From Nitrososphaerales archaeon (GTDB lineage Archaea > Thermoproteota > Nitrososphaeria > Nitrososphaerales > Nitrososphaeraceae), in NCBI GenBank assembly GCA_029237505.1, contig JARBAW010000048.1, positions 1 through 41,647 of the forward strand: DNA of 41,647 nt, given 5' to 3'. The position numbers and the translations under genes are program-made. Under the pieces are notes generated by a model. The model was not told the origin of the DNA, did no database searches, and saw only the letters and a list, made by a program, of their open reading frames with translations. Positions 34,749 through 41,647 of the stretch are shown here, piece by piece (within the stretch, counting starts at the first letter, position 1; each line of letters starts with the position of its first letter).

Positions 34749-34793
34749 AACGTTCTTTACCTTTAATATAAACGTATGATAAAGTAGAACGTT
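34749..34793. repeat. Inverted repeat flanking a TATA-like element
   Basis: AACGTTC (34749-34755) and GAACGTT (34787-34793) form inverted half-sites. Between them lies TTTAATATAAA (34762-34772), a good TATA box candidate. This is the layout of an operator-controlled archaeal promoter reading rightward; transcription is not proven. Confidence 0.55.
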
Positions 34794-34897
34794 ATATTTT
34801 TACTAATACTAGAATTTTCTAATAAGTGAGACAGGTGGGTATACTCGAGATTGCATGGGAAAAATGCATGGATATTTGTATCTAGTAAAGTGTAACA

Positions 34898-34909
34898 ATT
34901 ATATAATTA
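34898..34909 (+). promoter_or_regulatory. TATA box of the HTH-like gene
   Basis: ATTATATAATTA is centred about 26 bp before the ATG at 34929, the standard leaderless spacing. Confidence 0.55.
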
Positions 34910-34928
34910 GTTATACTACTAATGCCCG

Positions 34929-35189
34929 ATGAAAGATACAAGACTATTAAAAATCCTTGTTGAAGAAAAGGCACTAGTAAAATTATTAAAGACAATTGGA
35001 TCCGGTAGAGAATACCCAACTAGAGAACTTTTAACAAAATTGGGTGCATACGGATATGGTCACAAGCTGCTCCTTAAAGCACAAAAGCGCGGATTGGTAG
35101 ATAGAAAGACTGTCAAGAATAAAGTGTTCAACAAATTAACTAACGACGGCAAAAAAATCGTAAAAATAGCAAAGGAAATAGGAGTATAA
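34929..35189 (+). CDS. Small winged-helix-like protein, 86 residues
   Basis: A basic, helical protein from ATG 34929. The pattern REYPTRELLTKLGAYGYGHK, then LLLKAQKRGLVDRKTVKNKV and FNKLTNDGKKIVKIAKE, reads as helix-turn-helix followed by a wing and a C-terminal helix. This is like the MarR/PadR-type one-domain archaeal regulators. DNA binding is inferred from fold-like pattern and charge. The long structured upstream region fits an autoregulated regulator gene. It converges on tpiA. Confidence 0.68.
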   Translation: MKDTRLLKILVEEKALVKLLKTIGSGREYPTRELLTKLGAYGYGHKLLLKAQKRGLVDRKTVKNKVFNKLTNDGKKIVKIAKEIGV

Positions 35190-35222
35190 AGGAACAATTC
35201 CTCCAACTTTTATTTTCTGAAT

Positions 35223-35897
35223 TTATTTCAAAACTGAAGACAATTCTAGAATTTTATCGTACCAAGAGCCGGATTTTACTACTCCGCTAGATATCAATAT
35301 CCCTTCCGCTCCCAGTTGAAGAGCTTTTTGTACATCAGTTTTATCTACAATACCTGCTCCGCACAGGACCTTAACCATTGGCGATATTCTCTTTACCACT
35401 TGTACAGAATCTGTTATGATTGAGGGATTAGCTTTTGACACTGCAATTCCCTTTCCAATAAGTTCTGGCGGTTCTATGGCTAAGTAATCGGGAGAAAATT
35501 GTGACAGTGCTTCTACTTCTTGCAAATCATCTGCGCAAACTATTGAAATCATATCCAATTCTCTTAGACGTATAACTAAATTACTGACTCGTGCATGTTC
35601 TATCTTGTGTTCACTATGGTTAATTATGGAGCCTATTGCCCCATGGGATTTTATGATTTCAGGTATGGTAAAGCCGGTTGTTGCTCCGAGTGCTGCATCA
35701 TCTACATGCTGGCTTATTATTGGAAGATTTATTTCTGCTAAGGCCATAATGCTAGATGTCGGGGGAGCAATGATGATCTCCTTGCGATTTAATTGGGATA
35801 CTTTCATTGCCTCTTGAGCAATCTTTAATGAATTTTCACCCGAAATCTCATCGTAATTTTTGAGATTTATTACCAGTGGATTTACAAAAGTGAACAT
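35223..35897 (-). CDS. tpiA: Triosephosphate isomerase (archaeal short form)
   Basis: A 224-residue TIM, the compact archaeal form. The substrate Asn-x-Lys is in INLKNY (N11, K13), the catalytic His is in IINHSEH (H94), and the catalytic Glu is in AIEPPELIGKG (E142). The phosphate-binding CGAGIVDK and GAEGILISSGV close the barrel. It interconverts DHAP and glyceraldehyde 3-phosphate. It starts 8 bp after the FBP aldolase/phosphatase stop, so the two adjacent gluconeogenic steps are one operon. Confidence 0.96.
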   Translation of the reverse strand: MFTFVNPLVINLKNYDEISGENSLKIAQEAMKVSQLNRKEIIIAPPTSSIMALAEINLPIISQHVDDAALGATTGFTIPEIIKSHGAIGSIINHSEHKIEHARVSNLVIRLRELDMISIVCADDLQEVEALSQFSPDYLAIEPPELIGKGIAVSKANPSIITDSVQVVKRISPMVKVLCGAGIVDKTDVQKALQLGAEGILISSGVVKSGSWYDKILELSSVLK

Positions 35898-35905
35898 AAT
35901 AGATT

Positions 35906-36994
35906 TTAGGAGAGATCTTCAAACTTTCTGTTTAGCTTTTCTATCCTTGCTTCATAACCTTTGTTGTACTCTAGCTCGTCTGGGACCAGGGTAGCTGGAT
36001 GGATAAACCCTTGATTTCTCATGATCATTGCTCTTTCTGAAGCCCATTGACGTTGCAGATCCCAGTCCGCAGTTCCAAAACCATCATGTGGTCCGGTAAG
36101 GATTCCATCATGCATACTAAATACAAGACACGAAACAATTGGAATTGCGTAATTCAAACTTGCAGCAGAGTTGAGCTTTACTGGCATCAACGGCATATGA
36201 TGACTGCCTCTTGTATTTCCGGCAACATAGTGAGGATCATTGAAGGCGCTACCTGCTTCTTCAGTTGCAGGGAAGTTTTTCTGAGTTCTTACTATTGCTA
36301 TCGGATCATCTTTGCCAACGTAAGTTCCTGCTATGTTATGCAATCTATCAGTTGATGCAGAGACTATCTGTTCTCCTTCAGATGACAAGACCGAGTGAAC
36401 CACATATCTTCCAGGATACATTAAAGCCGTTTCTAATTCAGGCTTGTCTCCCCACAGTTTAAGTCCTGCAATTTTGCCTGTCATGACATCCATAATCCTG
36501 AATTTGACTCCTTCAGCTAAACGTTCATTTATCAACAAGCCTGTGCTGCTCCTGGCGTCCACAAACATTCTCCAGAGTGGGAAATTAAATGCCCCCGGTT
36601 CCGTTTTATCAGCAGCAAAAACACAAAAGACTTCACTTGGTCTTTCTTCAATATCTATTTCAGCGACTCCTGGACCCATACCTCTCACATTTCCAGAAAA
36701 AGCATCTTTCAACAAATCCTGCCCTGCTCCGTACAAGCCTTGTAACTTTGCAACTTTGGTTCCTTCTGTAAAGGCATCCCATGCCATTTTATGAATTTCT
36801 TTATTATCAGCGCCTCTTGTGTGAGTCATAATGATGTGTATATCATCTCCCGTATATCCAATGTAATAGTCCAGTAACAGTTTAGAATTCTCTTTTACCA
36901 CCTTGTTAACCGCCTCTACAAGTTCATCGCTGGGTCTTGTATGACCACCAATGGCTCCAATATCCGCTTTTATTGCAGAAAGTGTAACTTTCAT
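35906..36994 (-). CDS. fbp: Bifunctional fructose-1,6-bisphosphate aldolase/phosphatase
   Basis: A 362-residue archaeal type V FBPase, which condenses triose phosphates to FBP and then hydrolyses it to F6P, making gluconeogenesis unidirectional. From ATG 36994 the N-terminus is KADIGAIGGHTRPS with D11 and H18, metal and catalytic residues of this family. The YTGDDIHI Asp pair follows at 50-51, then the RTQKNFPA Lys-loop region and VAGNTRGSHHMPLMPV. An upstream in-frame ATG would add 33 unrelated residues and is rejected because the family starts at MKVTLS. It is operonic with tpiA. Confidence 0.96.
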   Translation of the reverse strand: MKVTLSAIKADIGAIGGHTRPSDELVEAVNKVVKENSKLLLDYYIGYTGDDIHIIMTHTRGADNKEIHKMAWDAFTEGTKVAKLQGLYGAGQDLLKDAFSGNVRGMGPGVAEIDIEERPSEVFCVFAADKTEPGAFNFPLWRMFVDARSSTGLLINERLAEGVKFRIMDVMTGKIAGLKLWGDKPELETALMYPGRYVVHSVLSSEGEQIVSASTDRLHNIAGTYVGKDDPIAIVRTQKNFPATEEAGSAFNDPHYVAGNTRGSHHMPLMPVKLNSAASLNYAIPIVSCLVFSMHDGILTGPHDGFGTADWDLQRQWASERAMIMRNQGFIHPATLVPDELEYNKGYEARIEKLNRKFEDLS

Positions 36995-37136
36995 ATTCCG
37001 TAGACTATTAAATAAATGGAGTTTAAAATTCTTATGATTCAAGATTTTCTTTATTGCAAAATGTTCGAGAATATCTAGAACATTATAATTCAATTGAGTT
37101 TAATTGCATTGAATAAGACAAAACAAAGCTTCGTCT

Positions 37137-38111
37137 TTATTCGTATAACCAACAACGAACAAAACCATTCTTGTCATTAATTAATGGTGGATCGTTACGG
37201 CATTTTTCCTTTGCATATGGACAACTATGAATGTACTTGCATCCAGTATCTCTTACGGTTGACTCTTGCAAACTTTCTAGTATTTCAAATCGCTCTGACT
37301 TTCTGTCCGGCTTTAGCGGGGTTTTTTCTTCACCTTTGAGACTGGGAATTGATGTTACGAGTTTTTCAGTATACGGATGTTTTGGTTTATTATAAATATC
37401 ATAGGATTTTCCCAATTCAATTATTTGTCCGCGATACATTATGGCTATAGTTTCTGATACTTCTGATATGACTCCCAAGTCATGGGAAATGAATACTATT
37501 GACATGTTACGATCCTTTTTTAATTTTTTTAAGAGATTGATAATTTGTGATTGTACCATGACATCCAACGAAGTAGTGGGTTCATCTGCTATCAATATCC
37601 TGGGATTCAGTAACAATGCCATTGCTATTGCAACTCGTTGCTTCATACCGCCACTCAATTCATGTGGGTATTTTTTGGTTATTGACGGTTCTAATAGCAC
37701 ACTTTCCAAAGAATCAGAAATAACCTTAAAGTCATCTCTAGAGTAACCATGTTGCTTTAAAATCTCCTTCATTTGCGATCCCACAGTAAAGACTGGATCT
37801 AACGAATTAAGTGCTCCCTGAAAGATCATCGAAATTTCCTTCCATCTGATGTTCTTATCAAATTCAGTATCTGATAATTTAGATATGTTTTGAGTGTCTA
37901 GAATAATTTGACCGCCGACTATTTTGCCTGGAAAGGGAACTGAACGCAAGAGTGCTGCTCCCAAAGTGCTCTTACCACATCCGGATTCGCCAACAATTCC
38001 TATGGATTCATTTTTGGCTAGGCCAAAACTAACGTCGTCAACCGCTCTTACATTACCGAATTGTGTGAAATAATATACTTTTAAATTATTTACAGTAAGA
38101 GCAAAATTCAA
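37137..38111 (-). CDS. dppD: Oligopeptide/dipeptide ABC transporter ATP-binding protein (DppD type)
   Basis: A 324-residue peptide-transporter ATPase. Walker A is GESGCGKST, the signature is LSGGMKQRV, and Walker B is RILIADEPT followed by SLDVMVQ. The C-terminal oligopeptide-transporter domain contains the family cysteine cluster (GCKYIHSCPYAKEKC, then a final Cys in RCWLYE), which can hold an iron-sulfur cluster. DppB, DppC, DppF and a binding protein are not adjacent, so partner genes must be elsewhere or absent. Confidence 0.9.
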   Translation of the reverse strand: MNFALTVNNLKVYYFTQFGNVRAVDDVSFGLAKNESIGIVGESGCGKSTLGAALLRSVPFPGKIVGGQIILDTQNISKLSDTEFDKNIRWKEISMIFQGALNSLDPVFTVGSQMKEILKQHGYSRDDFKVISDSLESVLLEPSITKKYPHELSGGMKQRVAIAMALLLNPRILIADEPTTSLDVMVQSQIINLLKKLKKDRNMSIVFISHDLGVISEVSETIAIMYRGQIIELGKSYDIYNKPKHPYTEKLVTSIPSLKGEEKTPLKPDRKSERFEILESLQESTVRDTGCKYIHSCPYAKEKCRNDPPLINDKNGFVRCWLYE

Positions 38112-38225
38112 ACAACTCTTAATCGATCTTGACCGTATAAGTATCTATTTTATTAAATAGTAATTTGTCCATCAGAACCTATTGGACATATATATGGTAG
38201 AAATAGTAGACAACCTGATCTTTAG

Positions 38226-38735
38226 TTGAAAGTACCCATTTGCATTTTTGATGCCAAGACTGGTGTTTTATGTCCAAAATGTGAAAGCAGGCTGAAAAAT
38301 GGGGAACTGTCTACCATCGATGTAGAATGCTCTATTAAACTTATCAAACTCTCACATAAGAATCAGGATATAGATAAAATAAATTTAATAGGTTCTCAGA
38401 AGATTGATGAAGACTACATATTGATTTTGAAGGATTCAAATGTAAGCCACATAAACTCCGATGATGAACTAATGAATTCAGTCGAAAAAGAATTTAATGG
38501 AAAAGTATGGTTTGTGGAATCAAATAGCTCGATTAGACGATTTCTTGAAAATCTTTTCTTTCCCATTAGAATATTGAAAACAAACATGATTTGGTTACCC
38601 GATGGGAATCAAGTAACACAAGTTACTATTGAAAGTAAAGATTATGAAAAATTCTTTAATATTATTGAGAAAATAAAAAAGATTGTTAATGCAGTCAGGA
38701 ACGTAGAGCTTGTTGTAGAGATCGCAGGTAAGTAA
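38226..38735 (+). CDS. NusA-like KH-domain protein
   Basis: A 169-residue archaeal protein starting at TTG 38226. The N-terminus (MKVPICIFDAKTGVLCPKC) has Cys6, Cys16 and Cys19, a probable zinc site. The GELSTIDVECSIKLIKL and EFNGKVWFVESNSSIRRFLE regions and the late NMIWLPDGNQVTQVTIES are hallmarks of the archaeal KH/NusA-like family. RNA binding is inferred from that family. The gene ends 4 bp before the aspS start, indicating an operon. The exact role is not established by the sequence. Confidence 0.75.
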   Translation: MKVPICIFDAKTGVLCPKCESRLKNGELSTIDVECSIKLIKLSHKNQDIDKINLIGSQKIDEDYILILKDSNVSHINSDDELMNSVEKEFNGKVWFVESNSSIRRFLENLFFPIRILKTNMIWLPDGNQVTQVTIESKDYEKFFNIIEKIKKIVNAVRNVELVVEIAGK

Positions 38736-38739
38736 GGGA

Positions 38740-40035
38740 ATGAATAATTATGATATCTTGAAAAGAACATTTGCTGTATCAATTGATAAGAGCAATATCG
38801 GCCAAAATTTGATGTTTGTAGGTTGGATTGAAGATTTCAGAGATATGGGAAAAATTGGATTCATAAGTGTTCGAGACATGACCGGAAATTTTCAGGGGGT
38901 TGTTACCGGAGAAATACTGATTAAACTTAGAGAAATTCCCAGGCAGAGTGTCGTAATTATCCATGGAGTTATTAAGGAAAGTAAGGCTGAGAGCTTTCAG
39001 GTTGAAGTTAAGGTAGAAAAAGTCGAACTTTTGTCGAAGGCGGCGAACCCTCTTCCAATTGATCCAACTGGAAGAGTAAGCTCATCACTGGATAAAAGGC
39101 TAGATTCCAGAGCGCTAGATTTAAGAAACTCTAGAATTTCCAACATTTTTAAGACAAGATCTAATGCACTTTATTTAATTCGTAAATTCCTTACTTCCAA
39201 AATGTTTGTTGAAGTCAACACTCCAAAAATAATTGGGAGTGCTACGGAAGGCGGAGCAGATCTTTTTGGTTTTGAATATTTTTCAAAAAAGGCATTCTTG
39301 GCTCAAAGCCCACAGCTTTACAAAGAACAATTAACTTTGGGGCTTGAAAGAGTATTTGAAATTTCACCATATTTTAGAGCGGAGCCATCACATACCGTAA
39401 GACATCTTTCTGAATTTGTCAGCGTGGATATGGAGGCAGCATATCTAAAATATACTGATGTTATGGATTTCATTGAAGAATTAATCATCTCAACAATAAG
39501 CGATCTTTATACTAATCACAATATCCAAATGAAATATTTTGGTGAAAGTCGGGATATTTTGCCTGACAAAATACCCAGAATTTCGTATGAGAAATGCCTT
39601 GAGGACTTGAAAAGTTTAGGTGAAAAAATTGAATTTGGTGAGGATCTTTCCGATCCATCTTTAAGGAAACTTGGTGAAATCTATCCAAAATTCTATTTCA
39701 TAGTTGATTGGCCGACGAAACTGAAACCATTTTACATACTAGAACACGAAAAAGATCCAGAATTATCAAAGTCATTTGATCTGCAATATGGATATCTTGA
39801 AATTGTCTCTGGAGGTACTAGAGAACACGATTCTGAAAGATTGAAAAATAAGTTACTGGAAAAAGGACTAAACCCTAGTAGCTTTTCGGACCACTTACAA
39901 GCGTTTGAATGGGGGATGCCTCCTCACTCTGGCTGTGGTCTTGGCTTTGATAGGTTTATGATGATCCTTACAAAATCCACAAACATTAGAGAAGTTGTTC
40001 TCTATCCTAGGGACACAGAGAGACTTAGTCCTTAG
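38740..40035 (+). CDS. aspS: Aspartyl-tRNA synthetase, archaeal type
   Basis: A 431-residue class II synthetase. An N-terminal OB-fold anticodon-binding domain contains GWIEDFRDMGKIGFISVRDM. The catalytic domain follows, with LPIDPTGRV, ATEGGADLFGFEYF, LAQSPQLYKEQ, motif 2 FRAEPSHTVRHLSEF and motif 3 GCGLGFDRFMM. At the positions where Thermococcus AspRS has Trp26 and Lys85, used to discriminate tRNA(Asp), this protein has Glu and apparently Ser. That suggests a non-discriminating enzyme that also charges tRNA(Asn). It overlaps the converging JAMM gene by 11 bp. Confidence 0.96.
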   Translation: MNNYDILKRTFAVSIDKSNIGQNLMFVGWIEDFRDMGKIGFISVRDMTGNFQGVVTGEILIKLREIPRQSVVIIHGVIKESKAESFQVEVKVEKVELLSKAANPLPIDPTGRVSSSLDKRLDSRALDLRNSRISNIFKTRSNALYLIRKFLTSKMFVEVNTPKIIGSATEGGADLFGFEYFSKKAFLAQSPQLYKEQLTLGLERVFEISPYFRAEPSHTVRHLSEFVSVDMEAAYLKYTDVMDFIEELIISTISDLYTNHNIQMKYFGESRDILPDKIPRISYEKCLEDLKSLGEKIEFGEDLSDPSLRKLGEIYPKFYFIVDWPTKLKPFYILEHEKDPELSKSFDLQYGYLEIVSGGTREHDSERLKNKLLEKGLNPSSFSDHLQAFEWGMPPHSGCGLGFDRFMMILTKSTNIREVVLYPRDTERLSP

Positions 40036-40441
40036 ATATCTCTATCTTTACTTTTTCCAGGGAATCTTCCACTAAAAGGTGGGCCGTGTATGTGGAACTT
40101 GATACCTCGTATATGAGCCAAATCACTGGGTTTATCTTCATGAAGGTTAAATCTGTGTTAGACGGATGAGACCCAACCAAATGTGAATGAAAGACACCAA
40201 CAACGTTTAATTCATTAGCAGATGCCCATTGATACGCCTTCATTAGTTCATCAGGATCTATATTAAACGAATACTCTGAATGAGCGATATTTTCCATCCT
40301 CTTTATCATTTTCACACAATATTCATTATTGACAATATTTCCCAAAAGAAGGGAGCATGATTCATTAGGGTAATCTTCCCTTGCGAAATGTGTTAGAGTA
40401 TCTAGTTGGCTTTCAGTAACTAGCAATGATAAGTTGGACAT
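40025..40441 (-). CDS. JAMM/MPN-domain metalloprotease-like protein
   Basis: A 138-residue stand-alone JAB1/MPN domain. The zinc-site residues are in PNES (E27), HSH (H85 and H87), and PSNTD (S94, D97). The spacing from the second His to the Asp is ten residues, one shorter than the usual HxHPx6SxxD. Related archaeal JAMM proteins cleave small ubiquitin-like modifiers from targets or process sulfur carriers. No modifier or E1 gene is in the window. Confidence 0.85.
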   Translation of the reverse strand: MSNLSLLVTESQLDTLTHFAREDYPNESCSLLLGNIVNNEYCVKMIKRMENIAHSEYSFNIDPDELMKAYQWASANELNVVGVFHSHLVGSHPSNTDLTFMKINPVIWLIYEVSSSTYTAHLLVEDSLEKVKIEISKD

Positions 40442-40558
40442 TGTTAATTCTCCACATTTCTATCTAGTAAACTCGATCTTATATTCAATTCAGGCCGATG
40501 ACATCGTTTAAAATATGACTAATATACAATTTCTTTGCACAGTGAAATCAGAACAATA

Positions 40559-41362
40559 CTAACCTACTATTATTTTTCCCTTCATGTGGGGATGTAAAGT
40601 ACAGAAATAATCATATTGTGAATCATTAAGGGTTGTGGCATCAAGGATGAAGGTTGCGTTTGGCTTAATCGTTTTTGAATCAAATGTCTTCCCATCATCT
40701 ATTGAACTTGTTACTGTATGAGGAACATTATCATTATTTATCCATTCTATTCCTCCATCTTTTGGGACTGTCACATTAGCAGGCTGAAAGCTGGGATTTC
40801 CAGGTGCTGATGAACCAGGAAGTATACTAGTCTTGATTGTGTTGGTGATATTTCTTGCAGGAGGGGTTTGATTTTGGCTCTCCTCAGCGTTTTCGATATT
40901 TTCTTGTACTGCTTTTGGCGTAACTAATCCAAATACATAAAACGTAGATCCACCGACTACTGCCGACATGATGAAGATTACCGCAATCGCCTTAAAGTAA
41001 GGCGTCCTCTTGTATGATGCCACCGTAAGTACCGTGGCAGGTATTGATATGATAAGCATCAATCCAATATACGCAGTGATACTTGGTGTTCGTGTACTAA
41101 CGGATATGGCAGCTGCCAGACCAAAGGTAACGAGAAAACCTAAAGTGATAAATGTCGCAGATTTGGCTTTGGCTGAAGTTGGAAATCCATCTTTGAAAAT
41201 TCCGGCGGCCAGAAATATTAATCCGATAAACATGGTAAGAATACTCACAGCGTGCATTCCTTCAGTAAATGTATGGGCAATACCTGAAAGTGATATACCG
41301 ACCCCGACAATACCTAATGAAGTAAGCCCTATCCCTGGAGTTATAAGATCCCAATCAGACAT
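40559..41362 (-). CDS. Membrane protein with C-terminal cupredoxin (blue copper) domain
   Basis: A 267-residue protein with about five transmembrane helices in the first 147 residues, a Pro/Asn-rich linker (about 150-185), then a plastocyanin-like domain. The copper ligands expected of type 1 sites are visible: His215 in VPHTV, Cys254, His257 and Met260 in YFCTLHPHMKG. The domain should face outside, where it could shuttle electrons or hold copper. Ammonia-oxidising archaea rely heavily on such membrane-bound cupredoxins in place of cytochromes c. Its partner cannot be read from context. Confidence 0.88.
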   Translation of the reverse strand: MSDWDLITPGIGLTSLGIVGVGISLSGIAHTFTEGMHAVSILTMFIGLIFLAAGIFKDGFPTSAKAKSATFITLGFLVTFGLAAAISVSTRTPSITAYIGLMLIISIPATVLTVASYKRTPYFKAIAVIFIMSAVVGGSTFYVFGLVTPKAVQENIENAEESQNQTPPARNITNTIKTSILPGSSAPGNPSFQPANVTVPKDGGIEWINNDNVPHTVTSSIDDGKTFDSKTIKPNATFILDATTLNDSQYDYFCTLHPHMKGKIIVG

Positions 41363-41624
41363 TCTTTAGTACGTGAACTCAAGCTCACATAATTAATCTT
41401 TTCTTGTACGTCTGTATAATAGGCAGGATTTGCAGAGTCATGCTATCTAAGGCAGAACAGATCAGCTCAAATTTTCAATGAACTTCCATGTCGCCAAAAG
41501 GATTGAAATTTCATTCTAGAGAGTTTGGAAAAAATCATTTGAAAATTTTTTGAATATTATGTCAAAGCACTTATATTCAAGCAAGATAACTTTACCATCG
41601 TATTTACGAATATGAGGGAATAAA

Positions 41625-41647
41625 ATGCCTAATACTGGTATAGTAAA
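41625..41647 (+). CDS. Possible start of a gene cut by the window end
   Basis: ATG at 41625 opens MPNTGIV and runs off the window. A purine-rich GAGGG lies about 10 bp before it, and an ACTTATATTC element is about 50 bp upstream, consistent with a leadered message. Only seven codons are visible, so the product cannot be identified. Confidence 0.35.

Larger units (their letters stand above)
34272..34928. other. 657-bp structured intergenic region between tfb and the HTH-like gene
   Basis: No long ORF is present. It holds the tfb promoter on the minus strand (TATA 34294-34304). A short hairpin GAAAAAT-CGT-ATTTTTC lies near 34400-34416, and a TATA-like CTATAAATG near 34430 sits about 30 bp before a 22-codon ORF (34464-34532). 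Two larger inverted repeats follow (34652-34689 and 34749-34793). The promoter of the downstream gene (34898-34909) lies at the end. The density of structure suggests regulatory sites or an untranslated RNA. Confidence 0.5.

Noticed and set aside
36995-37093. N-terminal 33-residue extension of the FBP aldolase/phosphatase
   Set aside because: The family begins at MKVTLSAIKADIG; the extension covers the promoter region and is AT-rich with no conservation expected.

Overview
The window is chromosomal DNA of an ammonia-oxidising-type archaeon (Thaumarchaeota / Nitrososphaeria). Archaeal information-processing genes dominate: TBP, TFB, aEF-1beta, ABCE1, Pth2, GatE, archaeal AspRS and a proteasome beta subunit. 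They sit beside an archaeal FBP aldolase/phosphatase and a bacterial-type grpE-dnaK-dnaJ cluster. The DNA is AT-rich (about one third G+C by eye), promoters are archaeal TATA boxes about 26-28 bp before the start codon (leaderless mRNAs), and TTG/GTG starts are frequent. Low G+C together with a secreted GH5-like enzyme would fit a soil lineage such as Nitrosocosmicus, but that placement is inference.

Layout. 1-2.0 kb: the C-terminal end of a TnpB-type protein 11 bp before nadM, then a PUA-domain protein and a proteasome beta subunit that has lost its catalytic threonine. 2.1-8.2 kb: an orphan GHKL ATPase, a 55-residue membrane protein divergent from sucCD, a methyltransferase-like protein, a DUF309 protein and a second membrane microprotein. 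8.2-12.5 kb: gatE with an in-frame 30-bp duplication, a two-TM exported protein and a secreted GH5-like glycosidase. 12.5-18.4 kb: an ABC ATPase and the heat-shock block grpE-dnaK-dnaJ-hsp20, with a divergent thioredoxin. 18.5-25 kb: small zinc-ribbon proteins, haem O/farnesyl transferase, aEF-1beta, a geranylgeranyl-reductase-family flavoprotein, pth2, tbp, a LarA-like protein lacking LarA catalytic residues, a GNAT acetyltransferase and a membrane microprotein. 25-31 kb: Trm5-like methyltransferase and ABCE1, a divergent protein with three novel-looking Cys2His2 knuckles plus a PH-like domain, 5S rRNA and leucyl aminopeptidase. 31-35.2 kb: a KaiC/GvpD-like ATPase facing a winged-helix protein, TFB, and a 657-bp structured intergenic region before a small HTH-like protein. 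35.2-41.6 kb: tpiA and the FBP aldolase/phosphatase (gluconeogenesis), an orphan oligopeptide-ABC ATPase, a NusA-like KH protein with aspS, a JAMM protein, and a five-TM cupredoxin protein.

Most of the window is core genome arranged in short, often divergent or convergent units. There is no prophage or CRISPR array, and the only mobile-element trace is the TnpB end. The most unusual items are the triple C-x4-C-x8-H-x2-H protein (27823-28503), the LarA-like pseudoenzyme next to tbp, the Thr1-to-Ala proteasome subunit, the inverted-repeat-rich region between tfb and the HTH-like gene, and three unannotated-looking microproteins found by reading the gaps.
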